A stretch of 64,000 bases of DNA. Origin: Faecalibacterium longum CLA-AA-H243 (GTDB lineage Bacteria; Bacillota; Clostridia; Oscillospirales; Ruminococcaceae). Location: assembly GCF_020687245.1 (NCBI RefSeq), contig NZ_JAJEQG010000002.1:1-64000 (forward strand). The letters are read 5' to 3'. Under the pieces are notes generated by a model, which was not told the DNA's origin, did not search any database, and saw only the letters and a list, made by a program, of their open reading frames with translations. Positions 34,151 through 42,854 of the stretch are shown piece by piece. Position 1 is the first letter of the stretch, and each line of letters opens with the position of its first letter. A program made the position numbers and the translations under genes.

Positions 34151-34702
34151 ATGAAGAAGTACGTTTGCACCGTCTGTGGCTACATCGCTGAAGGCACCAT
34201 CCCCGAGCAGTGCCCCGTCTGCAAGGCTCCCGCTTCCGCATTCGTCGAGAAGACCGGCAACACCTATGTCACCGAGCACGTTGTGGGCATCGGCAAGGCT
34301 GAGGGCGTTCCTCAGGAGATCGTCGATGGTCTGCGCGCCAACTTCGAGGGCGAGTGCAGCGAGGTCGGTATGTACCTGGCAATGGCCCGCGTGGCCGAGC
34401 GTGAGGGCTACCCCGAGATCGCCGAGGCTTACAAGCGCTATGCCTACGAGGAGGCAGACCATGCTTCCCGTTTCGCCGAGCTGCTGGGAGAGGTCGTCAC
34501 CGACAGCACCAAGAAGAACCTGATGATGCGTGCAGAGGCCGAGTGCGGCGCCTGCGCCGGCAAGATGGACCTGGCTAAGAAGGCTAAGGCTCTGAACCTC
34601 GACGCTATCCACGACACCGTCCACGAGATGGCAAAGGATGAGGCCCGTCATGGCCGCGGCTTCGAGGGCCTGCTGAAGCGCTACTTCAACACGGAAGTCT
34701 GA
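34151..34702 (+). CDS. Reverse rubrerythrin
   Basis: A 183-residue protein with the rubredoxin domain at the N-terminus ([12 protein letters not shown] and QCPVCKAP, residues ~4-27) and the di-iron four-helix bundle after it ([38 protein letters not shown]), the reverse order to classical rubrerythrin. It reduces hydrogen peroxide in anaerobes with electrons from the rubredoxin centre. TGGAGGA lies before the ATG. Its promoter carries a Fur/PerR-type box, consistent with peroxide induction. It is monocistronic between a promoter and a terminator. Confidence 0.94.
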   Translation: MKKYVCTVCGYIAEGTIPEQCPVCKAPASAFVEKTGNTYVTEHVVGIGKAEGVPQEIVDGLRANFEGECSEVGMYLAMARVAEREGYPEIAEAYKRYAYEEADHASRFAELLGEVVTDSTKKNLMMRAEAECGACAGKMDLAKKAKALNLDAIHDTVHEMAKDEARHGRGFEGLLKRYFNTEV

Positions 34703-34729
34703 GCAAGGGTACTCCAGTTATTGTAATAC

Positions 34730-34776
34730 GCCGCCCCGGCGTGCAGTTTGCAGCTGCTGCCGGGGCGGCTTTTTTG
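34730..34776 (+). terminator. Terminator of rubrerythrin
   Basis: GCCGCCCCGGC pairs with GCCGGGGCGGC, followed by T6. Confidence 0.9.
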
Positions 34777-34787
34777 TGGTAAAGCAT

Positions 34788-35414
34788 TTACAAAAGTTTT
34801 CGCAGTCGCTCCAGCTCTTCTACGGTATCTGCATCTTCCAGCTCTTCCTGCCGTGCCGCATATACCGCCCGCACAGACTCCGGATGCTGGCGGATGACCA
34901 CGCCGCCGCCCTTGCCCTCGGGCAGGGAACACAGGGCGCCGAAATAACTGCTTCCGAACAGAACGGGACTTCCCAGCCGCTCCGTGCCGTCCTCGGCACG
35001 AAAGCCCAGCCGGAGGATGGCCCGTTCTTTTTCGTCCAGCGCTGAGAAATCGCGCGCCATCGCCTCGAGGCTTTCTTTCCGCAAGAGCGGCTGATCCCCG
35101 GGCAGGAAGATGCATCCCGCAAGGCCGGGCAGCTCCGAAAGCAGCGCTTCGAGGCCGAGGCGCACCGTGTCGTTCCGGCCCGGCAGGCTGTGAAGGATGG
35201 TTTTCACGCCCGCCTTACACGCGAGTTCAGCCACTTCCGGTGAGCGGGTCACCACCACCCGGGCCGCGAGGGCGGGCGTCTCTGTTACGTCCAGCACCTG
35301 GGCGATGAGGGGCGCGCCGCCGAAGTCGGCCAGCAGCTTATTGGAGCCGAACCGCACCGCCCGCCCCGACGCCATGATGACGCAGCCCACCGCTGTGTTT
35401 TCTGTGTACTCCAT
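34788..35414 (-). CDS. Molybdopterin cytidylyltransferase-like NTP transferase (MocA/MobA type)
   Basis: A 208-residue protein. The ATG at 35414 has GGGAGG eight bases upstream; the long upstream extension of the frame crosses the divergent promoter and is rejected. The nucleotidyltransferase signature is present: VGCVIMASGRAVRFGSNKLL (glycine-rich NTP loop), LPGRNDTVRLGLE, CIFLPGDQPLL and GSPVLFGSSYFGAL. MocA-type enzymes attach CMP to molybdopterin for xanthine dehydrogenase-family hydroxylases. It is divergent from the hydroxylase operon starting at 35542, and overlapping promoters support co-regulation. Confidence 0.88.
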   Translation of the reverse strand: MEYTENTAVGCVIMASGRAVRFGSNKLLADFGGAPLIAQVLDVTETPALAARVVVTRSPEVAELACKAGVKTILHSLPGRNDTVRLGLEALLSELPGLAGCIFLPGDQPLLRKESLEAMARDFSALDEKERAILRLGFRAEDGTERLGSPVLFGSSYFGALCSLPEGKGGGVVIRQHPESVRAVYAARQEELEDADTVEELERLRKLL

Positions 35415-35456
35415 CCCGCAGACCTCCCGAAATTTCCGTTGTTGTTCGTTGCCGAA

Positions 35457-35485
35457 TTGATGCTTTCTGACGGTAGTATTATAGC
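35457..35485. promoter_or_regulatory. Overlapping divergent promoters of the hydroxylase operon and mocA
   Basis: Plus strand: TTGATG and TATAGC with a 17-bp spacer. Minus strand: TATAAT at 35478-35483 with a poor -35 (TTTTAT). The two -10 boxes overlap, so transcription in one direction should compete with the other. Confidence 0.5.
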
Positions 35486-35541
35486 GGATTTTGTGATAAA
35501 ATAAAAGAAAAAGGTCACAGGAAAAAGAGAGGATACTGCAT

Positions 35542-36324
35542 ATGATGACCATTCGGGAATACAAGCGGGCTGAAAGCCTCGAGGAGGCTTGGCAGCTCAA
35601 CCAGAAGCGCCCCAACCGTGTCCTCGGCGGCATGATATGGCTCAAGATGGAGAATATCAATGTCGGCACGGCCATCGACCTGTCGGGCCTCGGCCTCGAC
35701 ACCATCGAGGAGACGGACGAGGGCTTTTCCATCGGAGCGATGGTGACGCTGCGCCAGCTCGAGCTGCACCCCGGCCTCGCCGCCTATACGGACGGTGCCG
35801 TGCGGGAGTCGGTGCGCCACATCGTGGGCGTCCAGCTGCGCAACCTCGCCACCGTGGGCGGCAGCATTTACAGCCGCTTCGGTTTCTCCGACGTACTCAC
35901 CATGTTCCTCGCGCTGAACGCTTCCGTAGAGCTTTATAAGGGCGGCGTCGTGCCGCTTGCTGAGTACGCCCAGCGCCCCTACGACCGGGACATCCTCGTG
36001 CGTGTCCTCGTGCCGAAGGAGCACTCCCGCTTTGTCTACCAGTCGGTGCGCAACAGCCAGACGGACTTCCCGGTGCTGACCTGCGCTGCCGCAAAATTGG
36101 CGGACGGCAGCATCCGCGCCGCCATCGGTGCGCGTCCGGGCAAGGCTGTGCTCTACACCGCAGCGCCTGAGGCGGGGGAGACCGCCGAGAAATTTGCTGC
36201 CCGCTTTGCCGCCGAGGTAAAGGCCGACATCAAGACCGAAAGCAATCTTCGCGGCGGCGCCGAATACCGCCGCCATCTGGCTGGCGTGCTGACGAAACGC
36301 GCCGTCTGTCGTCTGGAAGGCTGA
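35542..36324 (+). CDS. Molybdenum hydroxylase FAD-binding subunit
   Basis: A 260-residue protein with the FAD-binding domain of molybdopterin dehydrogenases (~1-165: VLGGMIWLKM near 27-36, SIGAMVTLRQLE, and NLATVGGSIYSRFGFSD binding the flavin) and a CO-dehydrogenase-flavoprotein-like C-terminal domain (~170-258). It is the middle electron carrier of xanthine dehydrogenase-type enzymes. First gene of a ten-gene operon, with AGAGAGGA before the start. The spacing to the iron-sulfur subunit is 10 bp. Confidence 0.93.
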   Translation: MMTIREYKRAESLEEAWQLNQKRPNRVLGGMIWLKMENINVGTAIDLSGLGLDTIEETDEGFSIGAMVTLRQLELHPGLAAYTDGAVRESVRHIVGVQLRNLATVGGSIYSRFGFSDVLTMFLALNASVELYKGGVVPLAEYAQRPYDRDILVRVLVPKEHSRFVYQSVRNSQTDFPVLTCAAAKLADGSIRAAIGARPGKAVLYTAAPEAGETAEKFAARFAAEVKADIKTESNLRGGAEYRRHLAGVLTKRAVCRLEG

Positions 36325-36334
36325 GGAGGACACC

Positions 36335-36808
36335 ATGCAGATAACACTTACATTGAACGATAAAAAGCTTACCGCCGACGTGGCCCCCGACACTCTGCTC
36401 ATCGACTTCGTGCGCAGCCACGGTTGTCTGAGTGTCAAGAGGGGCTGTGAGACGTCCAACTGCGGCCTCTGCACGGTCTTCCTCGACGACAAGCCGGTGC
36501 TGTCCTGCTCCGTTCTCGCGGCCCGAGCGGATGGCCATAAAGTGACCACGCTGGAGGGTCTGCAGGACGAAGCCGCCGAGTTCGGGGCTTTCATCGCGGA
36601 TCAGGGTGCAGAGCAGTGCGGCTTCTGCAACCCGGGCTTCATCATGAACGCCCTCGCCCTCTTCCGGGAAAAGGAGTACCCCACCGACGAGGAAATAAAA
36701 GAGTATCTTTCCGGCAATCTCTGCCGCTGCTCTGGTTATGAGGGTCAGCTGCGGGGTATCCGGAACTTCCTCGCGTGGAAAAAGGCGAAAAAGGAGACGG
36801 CAGAATGA
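36335..36808 (+). CDS. Molybdenum hydroxylase [2Fe-2S] subunit
   Basis: A 157-residue protein with two iron-sulfur domains: a plant-ferredoxin-type site (RGCETSNCGLCTVFLD and the distal LSC, ~40-60) and the four-helix [2Fe-2S] domain (QCGFCNPGFIMNA and GNLCRCSGYE, ~100-140). It passes electrons between the molybdenum subunit and FAD. AGGAGG precedes the ATG, and the stop overlaps the next start (ATGA). Confidence 0.95.
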   Translation: MQITLTLNDKKLTADVAPDTLLIDFVRSHGCLSVKRGCETSNCGLCTVFLDDKPVLSCSVLAARADGHKVTTLEGLQDEAAEFGAFIADQGAEQCGFCNPGFIMNALALFREKEYPTDEEIKEYLSGNLCRCSGYEGQLRGIRNFLAWKKAKKETAE

Positions 36809-39102
36809 ACACAGTCAACAAACCCTTCCGCAAGAAGGATGCCATGCAGCTGGTGACGGGTCAGCCCGTCTATATGGACGACCTCGTCCCCGCCGACTGC
36901 CTCATCGTGAAGCTCCTGCGCTCTCCCCACGCCAACGCCATCGTGAAGAGCATCAATACGGCTGTGGCGAAGAAGGTGCCGGGCATTGAGGCCATCTTCA
37001 CCTGGGAGGACGTGCCGCAGGATGCCCGCCGCTACACCCAGGCCGGCCAGACTTACCCCGAGGCCAGCCCCTATGACCGCCTTCTCATCGACCGCCACGT
37101 ACGCTTTGTGGGCGACGTGGTGGCCATCGTGGCAGGCAAAGACGATAAATGCGTCGATAAGGCGCTGAAAATGATAAAGGTCGAGTATGAGGTGCTGGAA
37201 CCTGTGCTCGACTACCACACCGCAAAGGATAACCCCATCCTCGTCCATCCGGAAGACAACTGGGAGAGCCTCTGCCCTGTGGGGGGCGATAACAAGCGCA
37301 ACCTCTGCGCCCACGACGAGTGCGGCAGCGGCGACATCGACGCCGTGCTGGCCGACTGCGATGTGGTCATCGACCATGTCTACCATACCAAAGCCTGTCA
37401 GCAGGCCATGATGGAGACCTTCCGCACCTATTGCAGCATCGACCTCTATGGCCGGCTGAACGTCTTGAGCTCGACTCAAATCGTCTTCCACGCCCGCCGC
37501 ATCATTGCAAACGCGCTTCACATCCCGAAGTCCATGGTGCGTGTGACGAAGCCCCGCATCGGCGGCGGCTTCGGCGCGAAGCAGACGGCTGTCTGCGAGG
37601 TCTACCCGGCCTTCGTGACCTGGAAGACCAGGAAGCCCTCAAAGCTCATCTTCACCCGGGAGGAGAGCCAAATCGCCTCCACGCCCCGCCATGAGATGGA
37701 GATCCATCTTCGCCTCGGCGCAAACAAGGATGGCCGCATCCGGGGCCTCGACCTCTACACCCTCTCCAACACCGGCGCTTATGGCGAGCACGGCCCCACG
37801 ACGGTGGGACTTTCGGGACATAAATCCATCCCGCTCTATAGCAACGCTGAGGCTTTCCGCTTTACCTATGATGTGGTCTATACCAACCATATGTCGGCGG
37901 GCGCATACCGCGGCTACGGCGCGACCCAGGGCCTGTTCGCGGTGGAATCTGCCGTCAACGAGCTGGCCGCGAAGCTCCATATGGACCCCTTCAAGATCAG
38001 GGAAATGAACATCGTCCACGAGGGCGACGTCATGCCCGCCTACTACGGTGCGGTGAACACCAGCTGCACCCTCGACCGGTGCCTTGCAAAGGTCCACGAG
38101 ATGATAAACTGGAACGAAAAGTATCCCCGCCGCGACATGGGCAACGGGAAGATCCGTGCCGTCGGCATGGGCATGGCGATGCAGGGCTCCGGCATCTCGG
38201 GCATGGACGTGGGCAGCGCGACCCTGAAAGTCAACGACGAGGGCTTCTACACCCTGCTCATCGGTGCCGCTGATATGGGTACCGGCTGCGACACCACGCT
38301 GGCCCAAATTGCTGCCGAGGTGCTGGAATGCGGCCTCGACAATATCACGGTCTTCGGTGCGGACACTGACACCTCGCCCTACGATTCCGGCTCCTACGCG
38401 TCCAGCACCACCTACATCACCGGCAAAGCCGTTGAGAAGTGCGCGCTGAAGCTGCGGAGCCAGATCTGCAAGCTGGGCGCACAGCTGCTGGATTGCAGCG
38501 AAAATGACGTAGAATTTGACGGTAAAACGGTATTTACCTCGGCTGACCCGTCTAAATCTGTCTCGCTGGGTGATATTGCCACGGCTTCCATGTTCGGCCA
38601 CGACATCCCGCTGGAAGTCACCGAGACCCACATGTCGCCCCTGTCGCCTCCGCCCTACATGGTGGGCGCGGCCGAGGTGGAAGTGGACACCGAGACCGGC
38701 GAAGTAAAGCTGCTGGAATTTGACGCCTGCGTGGACTGCGGCACCCCCATCAACCCGAACCTCACCCGGGTGCAGGCCGAGGGCGGTATTTTGCAGGGCA
38801 TCGGCATGACCCTCACCGAGAACGTCACCTACGACCAGCGCGGCTGGCCCATGGAGAATTCGCTCATGCAGTATAAGATCCCCACCCGTGTGGACGTGGG
38901 CAAGGTCCGGGTCGAGTTCGAGAACAGCTATGAGCCCAACGGCCCGTTTGGTGCGAAATCCATCGGCGAAGTGGTCATCAACACGCCGCTTCCTGCCATC
39001 TCGGATGCCATCTACAACGCCATCGGCACCCGTTTCTACGAGCTGCCCATCACGCCCGAAAAAATCGCAATGGCAGTGGCCGAAAAAGAGGGTGCGGTCT
39101 GA
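36805..39102 (+). CDS. Molybdenum-binding subunit of selenium-dependent hydroxylase (xanthine dehydrogenase family)
   Basis: A 765-residue catalytic subunit starting at the ATG that overlaps the preceding stop. Cofactor-binding motifs: IGGGFGAKQTAVCE, AGAYRGYGATQGLF, ADMGTGCDTTLAQIA, and FGAKSIGEVV with the catalytic Glu near the C-terminus. Family members hydroxylate purines (xanthine, hypoxanthine) or nicotinate. The adjacent selD, yqeB and yqeC genes mark it as the subgroup with a labile selenium ligand on molybdenum. The substrate is not readable here; a purine is the best guess. Confidence 0.93.
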   Translation: MNTVNKPFRKKDAMQLVTGQPVYMDDLVPADCLIVKLLRSPHANAIVKSINTAVAKKVPGIEAIFTWEDVPQDARRYTQAGQTYPEASPYDRLLIDRHVRFVGDVVAIVAGKDDKCVDKALKMIKVEYEVLEPVLDYHTAKDNPILVHPEDNWESLCPVGGDNKRNLCAHDECGSGDIDAVLADCDVVIDHVYHTKACQQAMMETFRTYCSIDLYGRLNVLSSTQIVFHARRIIANALHIPKSMVRVTKPRIGGGFGAKQTAVCEVYPAFVTWKTRKPSKLIFTREESQIASTPRHEMEIHLRLGANKDGRIRGLDLYTLSNTGAYGEHGPTTVGLSGHKSIPLYSNAEAFRFTYDVVYTNHMSAGAYRGYGATQGLFAVESAVNELAAKLHMDPFKIREMNIVHEGDVMPAYYGAVNTSCTLDRCLAKVHEMINWNEKYPRRDMGNGKIRAVGMGMAMQGSGISGMDVGSATLKVNDEGFYTLLIGAADMGTGCDTTLAQIAAEVLECGLDNITVFGADTDTSPYDSGSYASSTTYITGKAVEKCALKLRSQICKLGAQLLDCSENDVEFDGKTVFTSADPSKSVSLGDIATASMFGHDIPLEVTETHMSPLSPPPYMVGAAEVEVDTETGEVKLLEFDACVDCGTPINPNLTRVQAEGGILQGIGMTLTENVTYDQRGWPMENSLMQYKIPTRVDVGKVRVEFENSYEPNGPFGAKSIGEVVINTPLPAISDAIYNAIGTRFYELPITPEKIAMAVAEKEGAV

Positions 39103-39800
39103 TGACCGGCCTCGAGGCTCTGCCATTCCTCGGAGAAACTGGACATGTTATCTCCCTCGTGGGCGGCGGAGGGAAGACAACATTGCTCTATGCGCTGGCC
39201 CGCTGGTATTCGGCGCAGGGACAGCGGGTGCTCGTCTCCACCACGACCCACATCCAGCGTCCGGACGCAAACTACGCCACTGATGAGGCGGCGCGGGACG
39301 CCCTCTGGCAGGCTGGTACCTACGCCGTGTCGGGGGTGCCTGCCGAAGGCGGGAAGCTGACCATGCCGCCCTATCTGGACGACTGGATGGCCGAGGCCGA
39401 CACTGTTTTGCTTGAGGCTGACGGAGCGAAGCGCCATCCCTGCAAGGCTCCGGCCGCTCATGAGCCGGTGCTCCTGCGGTCAAGCGACATCGTGATGGTG
39501 GCAGCCGGGCTGTCGGCGGTGGGGAAACCACTGCAAGACGTCTGCTTCCGCCTTGAAGCGGCCTGCACCTTGCTGGCCGTGCCGCCCGAGACGCCCCTGA
39601 CGCCCGCTCTGCTGGCAAAACTGCTGGTAAGTGAAGCAGGTGGAAGAAAGTGCGTCGGCACGCGGAAATTCTACGCCGTCCTCAATCAGGCCGACGACGA
39701 GGCCCGCCGTACAGCAGGGGAACAGACACTTGCCATCTTGAAAGAAAATTACGATGTAACAGGATATTTGACACACTTCGAGGAAGAGGAGAGAGCCTGA
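39102..39800 (+). CDS. yqeC: Selenium-dependent hydroxylase accessory protein YqeC
   Basis: A 232-residue protein with a P-loop near the start ([17 protein letters not shown], ~18-34) and STTTHIQRP, then [15 protein letters not shown], the pattern of the YqeC family found only with selenium-dependent molybdenum hydroxylases. It probably uses nucleotide energy to insert selenium or mature the cofactor. Its ATG overlaps the hydroxylase stop by one base, and its stop overlaps selD (TGATGG). Confidence 0.9.
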   Translation: MTGLEALPFLGETGHVISLVGGGGKTTLLYALARWYSAQGQRVLVSTTTHIQRPDANYATDEAARDALWQAGTYAVSGVPAEGGKLTMPPYLDDWMAEADTVLLEADGAKRHPCKAPAAHEPVLLRSSDIVMVAAGLSAVGKPLQDVCFRLEAACTLLAVPPETPLTPALLAKLLVSEAGGRKCVGTRKFYAVLNQADDEARRTAGEQTLAILKENYDVTGYLTHFEEEERA

Positions 39801-40840
39801 TGGCAAAAGAGGACAAAATCGTCTTCTGCACGGGCGGCGGCTGTACCGCCAAGCTCGGCGCGGGAGTGCTGAGCCATATTCTGGAAAAGCTGCCCCGGGG
39901 TGAGAAAGACCCTGACCTTCTCGTGGGCTACGACAGCCGGGACGATGCGGCTGTCTACCGCATCACCGACGACATCGCGCTGGTGCAGACGGTGGACTTC
40001 TTCCCGCCGATGGTGGATGACCCCTACACTTTCGGCCAGATCGCGGCGGCAAACGCCCTCAGTGACGTTTACGCCATGGGCGGCGAGGTAAAGACTGCAC
40101 TGAATCTCGTCTGCTTCCCTGAGAGCATGGATCTGAACATCCTCGGTGAGATCTTACGCGGCGGCGCAGAAAAAGTGGCCGAGGCGGGGGGCATCCTCGC
40201 GGGAGGCCACTCCATCGCCGACACCGGTGTGAAGTACGGCCTGTCCGTCACCGGTCTCGTGGACCCCCGCCGCCTCACTGCTAATGATACGGGAAAGCCC
40301 GGCGACAAGCTCATCCTCACCAAGGCGCTGGGGGTGGGCCTCATCTGCACAGCCAACCGCGTGGGCGAAGCTGCCCCCGGCGCCATGGACGCCGCCGTGG
40401 CCTCCATGACGACTCTGAACAAGTCTGCCGCCGAGATAAGTCGAAGCTATGATGTTCACGCGGCCACCGATGTGACCGGGTTCAGCTTCCTCGGCCACCT
40501 CCACGAGATGATGGGCGGGCGGCTGTCCTGCCGTATCGACGGCAGCGCTGTGCCGGTCCTTCCGGGTGCGTGGCAGGCCGCTGACGACTGCCTTTATACC
40601 GCCGCCGGTCAGCGCAACCGAAACCACACCGGGCCTTTCGTCCAGTTCGAAAATGTGCCGTTTGCCATGCAGGAAATTTTGTTCGACCCCCAGACCTCGG
40701 GCGGACTGCTGCTTGCCGTGGCTCCGGAAGAGGCTGAACACCTCCGGGACGAGCTGCAAAAAGCCGGCCTCCCCGCACAAATCGTGGGAGAGATCACAGA
40801 GAAGCAGGACGCCGAAATAGTTGTGTCCTATCCTGAATAA
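39800..40840 (+). CDS. selD: Selenide, water dikinase SelD
   Basis: A 346-residue enzyme making selenophosphate from selenide and ATP. The catalytic Cys-x-x-Lys is present ([10 protein letters not shown]). Other landmarks: [53 protein letters not shown] and [12 protein letters not shown]. The start ATG lies inside the yqeC stop. No selA, selB or tRNA-Sec gene is in the window, so this SelD appears dedicated to the hydroxylase cofactor. That is the orphan SelD pattern, though other genes outside the window cannot be excluded. Confidence 0.96.
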   Translation: MAKEDKIVFCTGGGCTAKLGAGVLSHILEKLPRGEKDPDLLVGYDSRDDAAVYRITDDIALVQTVDFFPPMVDDPYTFGQIAAANALSDVYAMGGEVKTALNLVCFPESMDLNILGEILRGGAEKVAEAGGILAGGHSIADTGVKYGLSVTGLVDPRRLTANDTGKPGDKLILTKALGVGLICTANRVGEAAPGAMDAAVASMTTLNKSAAEISRSYDVHAATDVTGFSFLGHLHEMMGGRLSCRIDGSAVPVLPGAWQAADDCLYTAAGQRNRNHTGPFVQFENVPFAMQEILFDPQTSGGLLLAVAPEEAEHLRDELQKAGLPAQIVGEITEKQDAEIVVSYPE

Positions 40841-40864
40841 AACATACGATAGAGAGGGAAAACT

Positions 40865-41467
40865 ATGCTGAAAGTTGATGCCAGAGGGGACGCTTGCCCG
40901 CTGCCTGTAGTGAAGGCAAAGAAAGCGATTGCTGAACTAAATGGCGCAGGCGAAGTCGAAGTGCTCGTGGACAACGAGATCGCCGTCCAGAACCTCACCA
41001 AAATGGCCCAGCAGAAAGGCTACCGGTCTGCCGCCGAAAAGCTGGCCGAGCGGGAATACCGCGTTCTGTTCACCGTGGGTGAGCCTGCGGCAGAAGAAGA
41101 GGAAGCTCCGGCCTGCGCCCCTGACGCCCGCACCGATACGGTGGTGGTCCTCGCGTCCGACAAGATGGGCGAGGGTGCTGAGGAGCTGGGCAAGACTCTG
41201 CTGAAGGCTTTTATCTTCTCGCTGACCCAGCAGGACAAGCTGCCCAAGACCATCCTCCTCTATAACAGCGGTGCGCACCTCACCTGCGAGGGTTCGCCCA
41301 TGCTGGACGACCTCAAGGCGCTGGAGGCTGAGGGCGTTGAGATCCTCACCTGCGGCACCTGCCTGAACTTCTACGGCCTGACTGAGAAGCTGGCCGTAGG
41401 CGGCGTGACGAATATGTACGTTATCGCCGAGAAGATGCTGAACGCCGGGAACGTGGTCAAGCCGTGA
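40865..41467 (+). CDS. yedF: YedF-type selenium metabolism protein (TusA-DsrE fusion)
   Basis: A 200-residue protein. The N-terminal TusA-like domain (~1-72) has the CPLP motif DACPLPVVKAKKA with the persulfide/selenide-accepting Cys. After an acidic linker comes a DsrE-like domain (~92-200) with ILTCGTCLNFYGL. TusA-DsrE fusions of this type are found in selenium-utilising bacteria and probably deliver activated selenium or sulfur. AGAGAGGG lies before the ATG, and the stop overlaps the next gene. Confidence 0.92.
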   Translation: MLKVDARGDACPLPVVKAKKAIAELNGAGEVEVLVDNEIAVQNLTKMAQQKGYRSAAEKLAEREYRVLFTVGEPAAEEEEAPACAPDARTDTVVVLASDKMGEGAEELGKTLLKAFIFSLTQQDKLPKTILLYNSGAHLTCEGSPMLDDLKALEAEGVEILTCGTCLNFYGLTEKLAVGGVTNMYVIAEKMLNAGNVVKP

Positions 41468-42603
41468 TCTACCTCGACAACGCCGCCACCACCCTGCAAA
41501 AGCCGCCCTGCGTGGGCCAGGCTATGCTGGATGCACTGGAACATGCGGGCAATCCGGGCCGCGGGGCGCATGAGCCGACCCTTCACGCGGCCCGTATCGT
41601 CTACCATGCCCGTGAGACACTTGCAACACTTCTCCATGCGGAAAGCCCGGACTGCATTGCTTTCACGGCCAACGTGACCCAGGCGCTCAATACAGCGCTC
41701 TGCGGCCTCGTCCGCCCCGACGACCATGTTATCACAACGGTCTGCGAGCACAACTCAGTACTGCGGCCGCTCTATCGCCTGCGGGAGCAGGGGGCAGAAG
41801 TGAGTTTTGTGGAGGTGGACGACACCGGGCGGCTGCGGTATGAGCAGTTCGAAAAATTTCTCCGCCCCAATACCCGCCTTGTCGTGGTGACGCATGCTTC
41901 CAACGTCACAGGCAATCTTACGGACCTTGCGTTCGTCTCCGCTTTTGCAAAAAAGCACGGTCTTACGCTTGTCGTGGATGCGGCCCAGACCGCAGGCGCA
42001 CGGCCCATCGACGTGCAGGCGCTGGGGGTGGATGTTCTCTGTTTCACCGGACACAAGGCGCTGCTGGGTCCGCAGGGGACCGGCGGGCTGTATGTCCGCC
42101 CCGGGCTGACCATGGCCCCCCTTGTGGTGGGCGGCAGCGGTATCCACAGTTTCGACGAAACGCATCCTTCTCAAATGCCCACAGCGCTGGAAGCGGGGAC
42201 GCTGAATGTTCCCGGCCTCGCGGGCCTCGGGGCAGGCGTAGAGTGGATACTTTCGCAGGGCGTCGAGGTTCTGCATGAAAAAGAAATGGCCCTGACACGC
42301 CTGTTTTATGAGAAAATCGTCCATGCTCCCGACGTGAAAATTTACGGCAGTTTCGACGAAACAGACCGTGCGCCCATCGTCTCCCTAAACTTCGGGGATG
42401 CAGACGCAGCCCGTGCCGCCGACATCCTCTGGGAGGACTACGGCATCTGTGTCCGGGCGGGCGCTCATTGTGCGCCCCTCATCCATAAAGCCCTCGGCAC
42501 CGTGGAGCAAGGGATGGTGCGATTCAGCTTCTCCCACCAGAACACAGAGGCCGAGGTGCTCAGAGCCGCCGAGGCGGTCTGTGAGCTGGCCGAGGAGGGC
42601 TGA
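41464..42603 (+). CDS. Class V PLP-dependent cysteine desulfurase/selenocysteine lyase-like enzyme
   Basis: A 379-residue SufS/CsdA-like protein starting at GTG 41464, which overlaps the yedF stop. Markers are IYLDNAATTLQKP, TTVCEHNSVLRPLYRL, VVDAAQTAGARPIDV, the PLP Lys in CFTGHKALLGPQG and the mobile Cys loop VRAGAHCAPLIHKALG. It could free selenium from selenocysteine or supply the sulfur/selenium atom for the molybdenum site. It differs from the NifS-like enzyme at 31.1 kb and is embedded in the selenium operon. Confidence 0.92.
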   Translation: MIYLDNAATTLQKPPCVGQAMLDALEHAGNPGRGAHEPTLHAARIVYHARETLATLLHAESPDCIAFTANVTQALNTALCGLVRPDDHVITTVCEHNSVLRPLYRLREQGAEVSFVEVDDTGRLRYEQFEKFLRPNTRLVVVTHASNVTGNLTDLAFVSAFAKKHGLTLVVDAAQTAGARPIDVQALGVDVLCFTGHKALLGPQGTGGLYVRPGLTMAPLVVGGSGIHSFDETHPSQMPTALEAGTLNVPGLAGLGAGVEWILSQGVEVLHEKEMALTRLFYEKIVHAPDVKIYGSFDETDRAPIVSLNFGDADAARAADILWEDYGICVRAGAHCAPLIHKALGTVEQGMVRFSFSHQNTEAEVLRAAEAVCELAEEG

Positions 42604-42604
42604 T

Positions 42605-42835
42605 ATGCGCCGCAAAAGACAATATATCGTTCTTTCGTTTGCCTCTACTGCCCGCGCGATGGGCTGGGAGAAAGAGTGCGCCGCCCGGGGGATCCCGGGG
42701 CGGCTCATCCCGCTGCCCAGTGAGATCACGGCAGGCTGCGGGCTCGGCTGGCGGATGCTGCCCGAGGACTGGCAGGCGTGGCAGTCTCAGCTGAACGATG
42801 CAGGCTACGATGCTGCCACACCGGTGGAGCAATAA
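42605..42835 (+). CDS. DUF3343 (putative Se/S carrier-like) protein
   Basis: A 76-residue protein starting MRRKRQYIVLSFASTARAM one base after the previous stop. The family pattern includes a conserved hydrophobic start, a central GIPGRLIPLPSEITAGCG with the single invariant Cys of DUF3343, and LGWRML. DUF3343 is repeatedly found with SelD/YqeB/YqeC and is regarded as a selenium or sulfur carrier. The evidence is context more than sequence. Confidence 0.82.
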   Translation: MRRKRQYIVLSFASTARAMGWEKECAARGIPGRLIPLPSEITAGCGLGWRMLPEDWQAWQSQLNDAGYDAATPVEQ

Positions 42836-42854
42836 ACCATAATGGAGAAATTCT

